From Mucilaginibacter sp. SG564 (GTDB lineage: Bacteria; Bacteroidota; Bacteroidia; Sphingobacteriales; Sphingobacteriaceae), in contig NZ_JABGNA010000008.1 in the NCBI RefSeq assembly GCF_013149275.1, positions 303,034 through 367,033 of the forward strand: DNA of 64,000 nucleotides, read 5' to 3'. The notes below the pieces were generated by a model. The model saw nothing but the letters and a program-made list of their open reading frames with translations, made no database searches and was not told the DNA's origin. The position numbers and the translations under genes are program-made. Shown here in pieces: positions 40,189-48,591 of this stretch. Position 1 is the first letter of the stretch, and each line of letters starts with the position of its first letter.

Positions 40189-40218
40189 TTCACCGATACA
40201 AATCCGCCGTTTACCGAC
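40189..40218 (+). promoter_or_regulatory. LytTR-like direct-repeat site upstream of GIN gene 2
   Basis: TTCACCGAT (40189-40197) and TTTACCGAC (40210-40218), again 21 bases apart and about 120 bases before the ATG. GCTGTAAC follows at 40253, exactly as far away as in front of GIN gene 1. The conservation of spacing outside the coding region indicates a functional site. Confidence 0.5.
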
Positions 40219-40340
40219 AAAATAAGGCCGTACATCTAATTGGCCCCAAATAGCTGTAACGTTTTAAAAATGGAGGCGTCATATAGTTGTATTTAAAAAA
40301 TAAGGACATACAATTAATTGACAATCAAAATATTAATATC

Positions 40341-40952
40341 ATGAAAACAAAATTATTCACCATCGCAACTATGTTAGTTTTAGTAGGTGGTATCGCAGGC
40401 ACAACTTATGCAACTACCAACAATAACAACACCCGTAACACCGCAACCGTGGTAAAAGAAGTAAGCAGGATCAGTAAGATCGAGATTCGCGGTAATGTGG
40501 AACTGTTTGTATCTGACGGATCTGCCGACCAGGTAAAAGTTTACAACCGCTACTATGGCGAAAACGCCCTTGTTCAAAATGAAAACGGTGTGTTACGTGT
40601 TACATCATATAAAGCCGAAAAATTGGTTGTTTGGGTAACCGCTGCCGATCTGCGTTCTATTACCGCTTACGACAACGCCCAGGTAAAAACATTTGGTAAA
40701 TTATCAGCCATTGACCTGGAAGTTAACCTGCACAATAACGCTACTGCTAACTTAAATGTAGATGCATATACCGCAAATGTTAACCTGAATGATAAAGCGA
40801 AAATTGACCTGAGTGGTAACGCTACTATATACAGCTTAAATCATAGCATTACATCAAGTGTAAATAATAACAACTTTGCTGCCGAAAGCTTTACCGACAA
40901 ATTGAATGGTACACCTAAGGTAGATATAGCAAACGAGTTTGCCGGTCTTTAA
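40341..40952 (+). CDS. GIN-domain secreted protein, paralogue 2
   Basis: A 203-residue exported protein with signal peptide MKTKLFTIATMLVLVGGIAGTTYA, followed by a low-complexity asparagine stretch (TTNNNNTRNTATVVKEVSRI) and the GIN (DUF2807) beta-helix repeats: ISKIEIRGNVELFVSDGSADQVKVYNRYYGENALVQ, ITAYDNAQVKTFGKLSA, and so on. It is about 60% identical to the protein at 32228 and ends with the same EFAGL-type tail (DEYAGL there). I chose the ATG at 40341, which gives the signal peptide; the upstream codons are not conserved. Its terminator and promoter match those of paralogue 1. Confidence 0.85.
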   Translation: MKTKLFTIATMLVLVGGIAGTTYATTNNNNTRNTATVVKEVSRISKIEIRGNVELFVSDGSADQVKVYNRYYGENALVQNENGVLRVTSYKAEKLVVWVTAADLRSITAYDNAQVKTFGKLSAIDLEVNLHNNATANLNVDAYTANVNLNDKAKIDLSGNATIYSLNHSITSSVNNNNFAAESFTDKLNGTPKVDIANEFAGL

Positions 40953-40988
40953 TCCAACTTTTGCAAAAGTTCATCATATATTCTGAGA

Positions 40989-41017
40989 AGCTGCCACTAA
41001 ATGTGGCAGCTTTTTTT
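40989..41017 (+). terminator. Terminator of GIN gene 2
   Basis: AGCTGCCAC, loop TAAAT, GTGGCAGCT, then TTTTTTT. Perfect 9-base-pair stem, 36 bases beyond the stop. Confidence 0.88.
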
Positions 41018-41138
41018 ATTTTTGATGTAACTTCAATATTATAAACAGCGTCAAAAAAATAAAAGATAGCATAAACGATCATGAGTTATGGCTCATAATA
41101 GTTTTATGATCAAAGAAAAATCTAATTACTTAATTACT

Positions 41139-41858
41139 ATGAAAAAAGCAGGTTTAGCGGTCGCGGTTATCGCGTGCGCATCATTAATGATCATATCGTC
41201 ATGTAAGCTGGTATGCGTACATGGCTCAGGAAAAACAACTACCGAACAACGTAAAGCCAATGATTTTACCAAGATCGATATCTCGGGCGCCTATAAGATC
41301 CATCTGAAACAGGATAGCTCCCTGGGTATTTCTATCAGCGGCGACGATAACCTGCTTAAATATGTGTCAACCTCTGTTGATGGTGATAAGCTTACTATCA
41401 AAACCACAAAAACAGTGTGTTTTGATGATAGTGTAGTTATCAACATTGGCATCCGTAAGCTGGAGGAGTTGAAAGCATCAGGGGCAGTAGAAGTATCATC
41501 AACCGGAAAGATCAATACCGGCGATCTGAATATTCGTTTATCGGGCGCTACCAAGGTTAACCTTGATTTGAACGCTGCCAACGTAAACAGCCATGGCAGC
41601 GGTGTAAGCGAACTGAATTTAACCGGACAGGCAACAACACATCAGGTAGATTTTAGTGGCGTAGGCAAGATCAACGCTTTTGATTTTGTAGTTGGCGAAT
41701 ACACTATCAATTCATCAGGTGCAACCCACTGCAAGATCAACGTATTAAAAACGCTGAATATCCATTCATCAGGTGCTTCAGAGATCAGGTACAAAGGTTC
41801 GCCATCAACTATTAATAATAATAAATCGGGCGCCTCAAGTGTTGAAAAGGTCGACTAA
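41139..41858 (+). CDS. GIN-domain (DUF2807) lipoprotein, head type
   Basis: A 239-residue lipoprotein. The ATG at 41139 starts a signal MKKAGLAVAVIACASLMIISSC with a lipobox, followed by KLVCVHGSGKTTTEQRKANDFTKIDISGAYKIHLKQ, the start of the GIN/'head' domain common in Bacteroidota. The repeats carry SSGA and SGA turns (LNIHSSGASEIRYKGSPS). Its role is unknown; it is close to the two GIN secreted proteins and may form a set with them at the cell surface. An alternative start at 41088 would add 17 residues before the signal sequence. A hairpin terminator follows. Confidence 0.85.
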   Translation: MKKAGLAVAVIACASLMIISSCKLVCVHGSGKTTTEQRKANDFTKIDISGAYKIHLKQDSSLGISISGDDNLLKYVSTSVDGDKLTIKTTKTVCFDDSVVINIGIRKLEELKASGAVEVSSTGKINTGDLNIRLSGATKVNLDLNAANVNSHGSGVSELNLTGQATTHQVDFSGVGKINAFDFVVGEYTINSSGATHCKINVLKTLNIHSSGASEIRYKGSPSTINNNKSGASSVEKVD

Positions 41859-41878
41859 GTAAAATATCCACTATGGGT

Positions 41879-41911
41879 AAAAGCAGGAGCTAAGGTTCCT
41901 GCTTTTTTTTT
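41879..41911 (+). terminator. Terminator of the GIN lipoprotein gene
   Basis: AAAAGCAGGAGC, loop TAAG, GTTCCTGCTTTT then more T. It lies 20 bases beyond the stop. Confidence 0.85.
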
Positions 41912-41913
41912 GA

Positions 41914-41996
41914 CCTCACCCAACCCTCTCCAAGGGAGGGGGCTTTTAATATCATGTTGTTTTGCTCCCTCTCCTTTGGAGAGGGTTGGGGTGAGG
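41914..41996. repeat. CCTCACCCAACCCTCTCC inverted repeat
   Basis: Arms at 41914-41931 and 41978-41996 are complementary apart from one extra G, around an inner GGGAGGG / CCCTCTC. A related element (AAGCCCCTC...) is at 51208-51243 and another at 10631-10728. Confidence 0.7.
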
Positions 41997-42061
41997 CTTT
42001 TACGTAATTCTACGCTGATTTTCCCGTGGAAATACGGAGCAAAAGGCCCTGGAAAGTTCCT

Positions 42062-42069
42062 TAGTTTTG
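42062..42069 (+). promoter_or_regulatory. -7 promoter box of the cytochrome c gene
   Basis: TAGTTTTG, 22 bases before the ATG at 42092. Confidence 0.4.
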
Positions 42070-42091
42070 CCTCCTTATTATTACCCCTGTC

Positions 42092-43081
42092 ATGAAAAAG
42101 ATATTAAAGTATGCGAGCTATATTGTAATAGCCATTGTTTTAATTGTTGTAGCCGGTATAAGCTACATTACCCTGGCCTTGCCCAATGTGGGCCCGCCCG
42201 AAAATATTAAAGTTGAGGCCACACCGCAGCGTATTGAGCGCGGTAAATACCTGGCCAATCATGTAACTGCCTGTGTGGATTGCCACTCCACCCGCGACTG
42301 GACAATACTGGCCGGACCCATAAAAGAGGAAACATTAGGAGCCGGTGGCGAAAAGTTTGATGCTAATGTTGGTTTCCCGGGCAGTGTTTATGTACCCAAT
42401 ATTACCCCATACCATTTAAAAAACTGGACCGATGGCGAACTGTTCAGGGCTATTACTACGGGTGTTAAAAAGGATGGATCAGCTATATTTCCGATCATGC
42501 CCTGGGAGTCGTACTCCAAAATGAGCCGGGAGGATGTTTACTCCATTATAGCCTATCTCCGTACGCTGAAACCGCAAAGAACCGATTATCCCGCGCGCCA
42601 ACTCGATTTTCCATTAAATATACTGGTGCATACCATGCCGGCAAAAGCAACCCTGGGTACCGTGCCAGATCAGCATGATACACTGGCCTACGGTGCTTAC
42701 CTGGTACAGATTGCAGCCTGTAAAGATTGCCATAGCCAGGCCAATAAGGGTAAAATAATTGAAGGACTGGAATTTGCCGGCGGGCATGAATATACCTCGC
42801 CAAATGGTGGTACCATCAGATCGGCAAATATTACATCTGATCGGGAAACCGGTATTGGCAGCTGGACTAAGGAGCAGTTTTTAAGCAAGTTTACGCAATA
42901 TGCCGATAGCACCCATAAGCACCAGAGAATAATACCGGGCGAATTTCAAACCATTATGCCCTGGTACAAATACGGCAAAATGAAAGTAAGCGACCTGGAG
43001 GCTATGTACGCTTACATCAAAACAATTAAGCCCGTAAAAAACAGGGTAAATAAATTTACCCCGGCAGAAATGCGTGATTAA
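42092..43081 (+). CDS. Dihaem c-type cytochrome
   Basis: A 329-residue exported protein with an N-terminal membrane anchor or uncleaved signal (VIAIVLIVVAGISYITLALP). Two CxxCH haem sites are visible: CVDCHSTRDW near residue 60 and CKDCHSQANK near 210; the domain pattern (KYLANHVTACVDCH.., then YGAYLVQIAACKDCH) is that of a duplicated cytochrome c domain. Conserved methionine ligands lie in FPIMPWESY and IMPWYKYGKM. It is likely to pass electrons in the periplasm, as in alcohol or sugar dehydrogenase systems, but no dehydrogenase is adjacent; the GMC oxidoreductase at 58989 is a possible distant partner. Confidence 0.9.
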   Translation: MKKILKYASYIVIAIVLIVVAGISYITLALPNVGPPENIKVEATPQRIERGKYLANHVTACVDCHSTRDWTILAGPIKEETLGAGGEKFDANVGFPGSVYVPNITPYHLKNWTDGELFRAITTGVKKDGSAIFPIMPWESYSKMSREDVYSIIAYLRTLKPQRTDYPARQLDFPLNILVHTMPAKATLGTVPDQHDTLAYGAYLVQIAACKDCHSQANKGKIIEGLEFAGGHEYTSPNGGTIRSANITSDRETGIGSWTKEQFLSKFTQYADSTHKHQRIIPGEFQTIMPWYKYGKMKVSDLEAMYAYIKTIKPVKNRVNKFTPAEMRD

Positions 43082-43098
43082 ATTTAAAATAAAATTCA

Positions 43099-43106
43099 TA
43101 CTTTTG
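43099..43106 (+). promoter_or_regulatory. -7 promoter box of tig
   Basis: TACTTTTG, a perfect TAnnTTTG, giving a leader of about 70 bases before the ATG at 43184. Confidence 0.65.
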
Positions 43107-43183
43107 CGCCTCGAAATTTGTATAGCCTGAATTGGTTTTAAGGCTACGTTTTGAACCATTAAATTAAAATACCCGGTAAAAAG

Positions 43184-44542
43184 ATGAATATTACACAGGA
43201 AAAAGTAGATGCCCTGAACGCAGTTGTTAAGATCAACATTAACCCTGAAGATTACCAGCCACGTGTTGATAAAGCCATAAAAGAAAACGCTAAAAAAGCA
43301 AAACTGCCAGGCTTTCGTCCCGGAATGGTGCCCGCGGCACATATCAAAAAAATGTACGGTAAAAGTATTTTGGTTGATGAGATCAACAACTTGTTATCAG
43401 ATACTTTAAATAAATATATCGACGAGCAAAAGCTTGAAGTATTGGGTCAGCCACTACCAAAGGTTGATGACGAGAAAGAATACAACTGGGATTTTAACGA
43501 TAATTTTGAATTTAACTACGAATTGGGTTTAGCTCCACAGTTTGAAATTAACTTCTCATCAAAAGATAAAACAACCCAGTACGTGATTAAAGTTGATGAC
43601 GAAACACTGGCTTCACGTATCAAAAATATTCGCCGCAGCTATGGCAAAATGACAAATCCTGACGTATCGGCAGATGATGACGTGCTTTACGCGGATTTGG
43701 CTCAGCTTTCACCAGATGGTTCTGTTTTTGAGGGGGGCATAAGCAATACTACATCTGTTAGATTAGACCAGATCAAGGACGAAAAAATAAAAAAATCATT
43801 GATCGGCCTGAAAAAAGGTGATGTAGTAACGCTGGACATTCAGAAAGCTTTTGATAACGAAGCACCAAAGGTTGCTGGTTTATTAAAAATTGAAGAAGAC
43901 GAAGCGGCTGAGTTAAAATCGAAATTCCAATTAACGGTTAAAAATGTAAACCGTTTAGAAGAAAGCGATCTGAACCAGGAGTTCTTTGACAAATTATTTG
44001 GTGAAGGTACAGTAACTACCGAAGCGGAATTTACAGCTAAAATTACTGAAGAAATTGAAACCATGATGGTTCAGGATTCAGAGCGTAAATTACAGGACGA
44101 TATTTACAAACTGAGCGTAGCTAAGGTTGATTTTAACCTGCCCGATGAGTTTTTGAAACGTTGGTTAAAAGCCACTAACGAAAAACTGAGCGATGAGGAA
44201 TTGAACGGTGGTTACAATGATTTTGCAACCAACCTGAAATGGACCCTGATTGAAAACAAGATCATCAAGGACAACCAGATCGAGATTAAATATGACGAGG
44301 TTTTTGCTTTAGCAAAAGTTCGTCTGGATCAGCAATTCAGAATGTACAGCCCACAACCTATCCCTGAGGAGCAATTAGGTCAGTACACTGTACAATATCT
44401 TCAAAACAAAGAGAATGCTAACAAGATATTTGAAGAAGTAAAGGCGCTTAAAGTATTTGATTATATCAAAAGCGTAATTACTTTAGATAAAAAAGATATC
44501 CTTTATACAGATTTCAGCGAGCTGGTAAAAGAGCAGCAATAA
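43184..44542 (+). CDS. tig: Trigger factor
   Basis: The ribosome-bound chaperone that meets nascent chains at the exit tunnel. 452 residues. The ribosome-binding loop GFRPGMVPAAHI near residue 45 is the standard signature. The middle peptidyl-prolyl isomerase-type domain (about 150-230) is weakly conserved, as in other Bacteroidota; the C-terminal helical arms form the rest. The order tig, clpP, clpX, as in many bacteria, is kept but with gaps of 241 and 145 bases, and each has signs of its own promoter. A perfect hairpin ends the tig transcript. Confidence 0.95.
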   Translation: MNITQEKVDALNAVVKININPEDYQPRVDKAIKENAKKAKLPGFRPGMVPAAHIKKMYGKSILVDEINNLLSDTLNKYIDEQKLEVLGQPLPKVDDEKEYNWDFNDNFEFNYELGLAPQFEINFSSKDKTTQYVIKVDDETLASRIKNIRRSYGKMTNPDVSADDDVLYADLAQLSPDGSVFEGGISNTTSVRLDQIKDEKIKKSLIGLKKGDVVTLDIQKAFDNEAPKVAGLLKIEEDEAAELKSKFQLTVKNVNRLEESDLNQEFFDKLFGEGTVTTEAEFTAKITEEIETMMVQDSERKLQDDIYKLSVAKVDFNLPDEFLKRWLKATNEKLSDEELNGGYNDFATNLKWTLIENKIIKDNQIEIKYDEVFALAKVRLDQQFRMYSPQPIPEEQLGQYTVQYLQNKENANKIFEEVKALKVFDYIKSVITLDKKDILYTDFSELVKEQQ

Positions 44543-44562
44543 GCTAAATTTTACTTCTGTAC

Positions 44563-44603
44563 AAAACACCAAAAGCAACTCAAAAGGTTGCTTTTGGTGT
44601 TTT
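44563..44603 (+). terminator. Terminator of tig
   Basis: A perfect 17-base-pair stem (AAAACACCAAAAGCAAC and its complement) with a 7-base loop and TTTT at the end, 20 bases beyond the stop. Confidence 0.88.
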
Positions 44604-44607
44604 AAAT

Positions 44608-44700
44608 CGGAAAAGACCGAAAGTCAGGAAAGTCCGCAAGCCAGAAAAAGATCTTGAGTATGGACTTTCGGACTTTACTGACTTTTCCGGCTTCCGGACT
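44608..44700. repeat. Iterated-word inverted repeat (CGGAAAAGTC word)
   Basis: AAGTCAGGAAAGTCCG (44621-44636) and CGGACTTTACTGACTT (44669-44684) are inverted with one mismatch, with CGGAAAAGACCGAAAGTC and GACTTTTCCGG around them. It directly follows the tig terminator and precedes clpP. Confidence 0.65.
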
Positions 44701-44783
44701 CAAAATATTTACTTTTTATTCAACTAAAAACTATATTTATCGCAGGTAATCCCTGCATCTAAACAAATAACATAACAAAAACC

Positions 44784-45512
44784 ATGAGTAGTAACATCGA
44801 TAAGAACGAATTCAGAAATTATGCTGTTAAGCATCACCGTTTAAACAGCTTACACGTAGATAAATATATTTCGGCTGTTGACAGAAGCAGAATGCCATCC
44901 GGAATTTATACCCCAACCGGCATGACCCCGTACATCATCGAGGAACGTCAGTTAAATGTAGCCCAGATGGACGTGTTTTCACGTTTGATGATGGACCGCA
45001 TTATTTTCCTTGGCGATGCCATTTATGAAAATATTGCAAACATTATCCAGGCTCAATTGCTGTTCTTGCAGTCGGCCGATAGCAAACGCGATATCCAGAT
45101 CTATATCAATTCACCTGGTGGCTCCGTTTATGCTGGTTTAGGTATCTATGATACCATGCAGTTTATATCAAATGATGTAGCCACCATTTGTACAGGTATG
45201 GCAGCATCAATGGCTGCGGTATTATTATGTGCCGGTACCGAAGGTAAAAGGGCTATATTGCCACATGCCAGGGTAATGATTCACCAGCCATCGGGCGGTG
45301 CTCAAGGTCAGCAGTCAGATATCGAGATCTCTTACCATGAGATCACCAAGCTGAAAAAAGAGCTGTACCAGATCATTGCCGATCATAGCGGTGCGCCGTT
45401 CCAGAAAGTTTGGGACGCGTCTGATCGTGATTATTGGATGATTGCCGAAGAAGCCAAAGAATTTGGTATGGTCGACGAGATTTTAAAAGGCAGCGGCAAA
45501 GCGAATAAATAA
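44784..45512 (+). CDS. clpP: ATP-dependent Clp protease proteolytic subunit
   Basis: The serine peptidase ring of the ClpXP/ClpAP protease. 242 residues, of which the first 45 are an N-terminal extension beyond the usual mature start (propeptide, probably cut off: DRSRMPSGIYTPTGMTPYIIEER). The catalytic serine is in TGMAASMAAVLL and the histidine in RVMIHQPSGG; aspartate follows in the DRDYWM region. SPGGSVYAGLGIYDTMQ is a family signature. clpX follows on the same strand. Confidence 0.96.
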   Translation: MSSNIDKNEFRNYAVKHHRLNSLHVDKYISAVDRSRMPSGIYTPTGMTPYIIEERQLNVAQMDVFSRLMMDRIIFLGDAIYENIANIIQAQLLFLQSADSKRDIQIYINSPGGSVYAGLGIYDTMQFISNDVATICTGMAASMAAVLLCAGTEGKRAILPHARVMIHQPSGGAQGQQSDIEISYHEITKLKKELYQIIADHSGAPFQKVWDASDRDYWMIAEEAKEFGMVDEILKGSGKANK

Positions 45513-45523
45513 GCTGCTGAAAT

Positions 45524-45611
45524 AAGTTTTGGGTATGGGGTTTTGGGTGATAATGAGGGTTTTACAAATATTCATTTCAACTCAAAACCCAATACTTATA
45601 GTTCAAAACTT
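45524..45611. repeat. Iterated-word inverted repeat (GTTTTGGGT word)
   Basis: AAGTTTTGGGTATGGGGTTTTGGGT at the left and CTCAAAACCCAATACTTATAGTTCAAAACTT at the right mirror each other imperfectly, in the gap between clpP and clpX. Confidence 0.55.
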
Positions 45612-45632
45612 TTTTTTCTGCCACTAATTAGT

Positions 45633-45640
45633 TAATTTTG
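45633..45640 (+). promoter_or_regulatory. -7 promoter box of clpX
   Basis: TAATTTTG, 17 bases before the ATG at 45658. Confidence 0.55.
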
Positions 45641-45657
45641 AATTACAAACGAATCAG

Positions 45658-46896
45658 ATGAATAAGAACAGTAAGGAAATCAGGTGTTCATTTTGCGGTG
45701 CAGGTAAACAGGATTCCCTGATGTTAATTGCAGGGCTTGACGCTCACATTTGTGATAAATGCGTTAACCAAGCTAATGAAATATTGGCTGAGGAGTTAAA
45801 GGTACGTAAGGTAAAAGCTTCACCGTCGGCGCCTTCGTTATTAAAACCTGCCGAAATTAAAACCCACCTTGATCAGTACGTCATCGGTCAGGATGATGCC
45901 AAAAAGATCTTGTCTGTAGCGGTATATAACCATTACAAACGTTTAAATCAGCGTATTGATAAGGATGAGGTAGAGATCGAAAAATCAAACATCATTATGG
46001 TGGGCGAAACCGGCACAGGTAAAACTTTGCTGGCTAAAACCATGGCCAAGATACTGAACGTTCCGTTTTGTATCTGCGATGCTACCGTATTGACAGAAGC
46101 CGGCTATGTAGGGGAGGATGTGGAAAGCATACTTACCCGTTTGCTGCAATCGGCAGATTATGATGTAACCCTTGCCGAAAAAGGTATTGTTTACATTGAT
46201 GAGGTTGATAAAATTGCCCGCAAGAGCGATAATGCCTCCATCACCCGCGACGTATCCGGCGAAGGTGTACAACAAGCCTTGTTAAAGATACTGGAAGGTA
46301 CCATGGTTAACGTACCACCGCAAGGCGGGCGTAAACATCCTGACCAAAAAATGATCACCGTAAATACCAGCAACATATTGTTTATATGTGGTGGCGCGTT
46401 TGATGGTATCGATCGTAAAATAGCTAACCGCTTGCGTACGCAAACCGTTGGTTACAAACTTAAACGCGACGATAGCGAGGTTGACCTGAAAAACCTGTAC
46501 AAATATATAACCCCGCAAGACCTGAAATCATTTGGGTTGATACCTGAACTGATAGGTCGTTTACCGGTACTTACGTATTTGAACCCGCTTGACAGGGATG
46601 CCTTAGCCAATATATTAACCGAGCCTAAAAATTCTTTATTAAAGCAGTACAAAAAATTGTTTGAATACGAAGGTGTAAAGCTTGATTTTGATAATGAGGT
46701 GCTGGAGTTTATTGTGGATAAAGCCATGGAATTTAAGCTTGGTGCGAGGGGCCTGCGCTCCATCTGCGAAGCTATCATGATAGACGCCATGTTTGAGTTC
46801 CCATCTAAAAAGGATGTGAAACGCCTGCAGGTTACTTTAGACTATGCCCACGAGAAATTTGAAAAATCAGATCTGAAAAAATTAAAAGTAGCGTAA
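45658..46896 (+). CDS. clpX: ATP-dependent Clp protease ATP-binding subunit ClpX
   Basis: The AAA+ unfoldase that feeds substrates to ClpP. 412 residues. The zinc-binding domain has its four cysteines in CSFCGAGKQ and CDKC near residues 10-40. The AAA+ domain has Walker A GETGTGKTLLAK near residue 115, Walker B VYIDEVDKIARKS, and the pore-loop motif GYVGEDVE. RLRTQTVGYKLKRD and LIPELIGRLPV follow, with a ClpB_D2-type small domain at the end. The gene has its own -7 box. A repeat-filled gap follows. Confidence 0.97.
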   Translation: MNKNSKEIRCSFCGAGKQDSLMLIAGLDAHICDKCVNQANEILAEELKVRKVKASPSAPSLLKPAEIKTHLDQYVIGQDDAKKILSVAVYNHYKRLNQRIDKDEVEIEKSNIIMVGETGTGKTLLAKTMAKILNVPFCICDATVLTEAGYVGEDVESILTRLLQSADYDVTLAEKGIVYIDEVDKIARKSDNASITRDVSGEGVQQALLKILEGTMVNVPPQGGRKHPDQKMITVNTSNILFICGGAFDGIDRKIANRLRTQTVGYKLKRDDSEVDLKNLYKYITPQDLKSFGLIPELIGRLPVLTYLNPLDRDALANILTEPKNSLLKQYKKLFEYEGVKLDFDNEVLEFIVDKAMEFKLGARGLRSICEAIMIDAMFEFPSKKDVKRLQVTLDYAHEKFEKSDLKKLKVA

Positions 46897-46934
46897 CAAT
46901 TTGATATCAATTAAGTAGCTATCTTTATTATAAT

Positions 46935-46972
46935 AAACACAGACCCTGGTGAAACGCCGGGGTTTGTTGTAT
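46935..46972 (+). terminator. Terminator of clpX
   Basis: ACAGACCCTGG, loop TGAAACG, CCGGGGTTTGTT: a stem of about 10 pairs with wobble pairs, ending in a T-rich run. Confidence 0.6.
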
Positions 46973-46987
46973 ACACTGGTTTTTATT

Positions 46988-47111
46988 TAGTATCAAGTAG
47001 TTAATGGTATCAAGTAGCTAGTATCAGGATGATAATTACTTCGGTATAATTAATACTAAATTGAAAGTCTTGATACTAGCTACTTGATACTAACTGAACT
47101 AACTACTTGAT
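46988..47111. repeat. Iterated-word inverted repeat (TATCAAGTAG word, long)
   Basis: A perfect 20-base inverted pair lies at 47007-47026 (GTATCAAGTAGCTAGTATCA) and 47071-47090, with additional TATCAAGTAG and CTACTTGATA copies outside it. This is the third locus using this word (see 5592 and 26687). It is immediately upstream of the AMP nucleosidase gene. Confidence 0.75.
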
Positions 47112-47136
47112 ATTCTAAACAACAAAAAGGAAAAAT

Positions 47137-47991
47137 ATGAATGAACAATTGAATGTAAAAAAGGATCCTACCGATGCACCGGTAGTAAAAGAAGTGCACT
47201 CCCCCGTAAAATCAGGGTTGAAAACTAAGGATGCCATTGTGGTTAACTGGTTGCCCCGCTATACTGGTCGCCCGCTGGAAGCTTTTGGAGAGTATATTAT
47301 ACTTACCAACTTTTCGAAGTATATCCAGCTGTTTTCGCAGTGGAATGATAACGCACCCATCATGGGTATCGAAAAGCCAATGCAAAGTGTCACCGCCAAT
47401 GGTATTACCATCATTAACTTTGGCATGGGTAGTTCGGTTGCGGCTACAGTAATGGACCTGCTTACGGCTATACATCCTAAGGCGGTTATATTTTTGGGCA
47501 AATGCGGTGGTTTGAAAAAGAAGAATGCAGTGGGCGACTTGATATTACCGATAGCTGCTATCCGCGGCGAAGGTACATCAAATGATTACTTACCACCAGA
47601 AGTCCCAGCCTTGCCATCATTTGCTTTACAAAAAGCGATATCGACCACCATACGTGATTTTTCGCGCGATTACTGGACGGGCACCTGCTACACCACCAAC
47701 CGCCGTGTTTGGGAGCACGATAAAGTATTTAAAAAATACCTGAAAGACCTGCGTGCCATGGCCGTTGATATGGAAACCGCTACCATTTTTACCACAGGTT
47801 TCGCCAATAAGATCCCGACTGGTGCATTGTTGCTGGTATCAGATCAACCGATGATTCCGGAAGGTGTAAAAACAGCCGAAAGTGATTCATCTGTAACTGA
47901 GCAATTTGTAGAAACGCATCTGCGTATCGGTATCGAATCGTTAAAGCAGTTGATCAATAACGGGTTAACGGTTAAGCATTTGAAATTTTAA
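47137..47991 (+). CDS. amn: AMP nucleosidase
   Basis: Cleaves AMP to adenine and ribose 5-phosphate. 284 residues, of the phosphorylase/nucleosidase fold. The nucleoside-binding motif FGMGSSVAATVMDLL and the LGKCGGLKKK loop are present; the catalytic acidic residue lies in AVDMETATIF near residue 215, and LVSDQPMIPEGVKT follows. The N-terminal 30 residues (MNEQLNVKKDPTDAPVV) vary in this group. It resembles the 'AMP nucleosidase' of Bacteroidota closely; other nucleosidase activities of the fold are less likely. Confidence 0.88.
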   Translation: MNEQLNVKKDPTDAPVVKEVHSPVKSGLKTKDAIVVNWLPRYTGRPLEAFGEYIILTNFSKYIQLFSQWNDNAPIMGIEKPMQSVTANGITIINFGMGSSVAATVMDLLTAIHPKAVIFLGKCGGLKKKNAVGDLILPIAAIRGEGTSNDYLPPEVPALPSFALQKAISTTIRDFSRDYWTGTCYTTNRRVWEHDKVFKKYLKDLRAMAVDMETATIFTTGFANKIPTGALLLVSDQPMIPEGVKTAESDSSVTEQFVETHLRIGIESLKQLINNGLTVKHLKF

Positions 47992-48022
47992 CTGGCCATG
48001 ATGGCATTGATCGGCTAAAACT

Positions 48023-48102
48023 GTTATGCTGAATGAAGTGAAGCATCTATTCAACAATATTATATGTTGAGAATAGATTCTTCGCTATACTCAGGATGAT
48101 AA
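48023..48102. repeat. GAATGAAGTGAAG.. imperfect palindromic repeat
   Basis: GCTGAATGAAGTGAAGCATCTATTC on the left and GAATAGATTCTTCGCTATACTCAGGATGA on the right are inverted copies with a few mismatches. It belongs to the 'CATCCTGAGT..GAAG..ATCTATTC' class of dispersed repeats that I recall from other Bacteroidota. Confidence 0.6.
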
Positions 48103-48541
48103 TTATACTTACTCCTGCTTGTCATTTTGAATGGCAGAGAAAGATTTATACCATTGATACATCGCACGTATAAGATCTCTCTTTGTGCCAGGTTCGGGAT
48201 AATATTTGTTTTTTATACACTCCGTTTTTTATGTCCGTATAAGCAACCTAATATTCGTCTGCGGATAATTTATATGCTCTGCCTGCTCGGGTTCAGGAGC
48301 TTTTGTGAAAACGCCGAACTGCGCAAATAGCTATCAGCAATAAAATAAATATGGTTATTTTTAATGACAACGAAAGGTTGTTATAGGTTGCGGATACCAT
48401 AGTTTAAATGTAAGCTTTTGGGTTATACATAAACGATGTAGATTGATGAACTATTCCATAAAAAAATATAAAATTTATGTTGCTCTTGTTTGGTAGTATA
48501 TCTAATTTACCATTCAGTAGAGAAATGTCCGTTGAGAAAGT

Positions 48542-48549
48542 TAATTTTG
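48542..48549 (+). promoter_or_regulatory. -7 promoter box of cystathionine beta-synthase gene
   Basis: TAATTTTG, 42 bases before the ATG at 48592. Confidence 0.45.
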
Positions 48550-48591
48550 AGAAATTATCCGGCTAAGTATACCGGGTTAGTAGATTAAATT

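Larger units (their letters stand above)
47992..48591. other. 600-base gap without a convincing gene
   Basis: Between AMP nucleosidase and cystathionine beta-synthase. It holds a palindromic repeat at 48023-48102 and a -7 box at 48542-48549. A 67-codon open frame at 48127-48330 lacks any recognisable pattern and is not called. The rest is AT-rich. Confidence 0.6.

Noticed and set aside
48127..48330. A 67-codon plus-strand open frame in the gap before cystathionine beta-synthase
   Set aside because: No family pattern, odd composition (many cysteines, isoleucines and arginines without order) and no promoter box close by. More likely a chance frame in AT-rich DNA.
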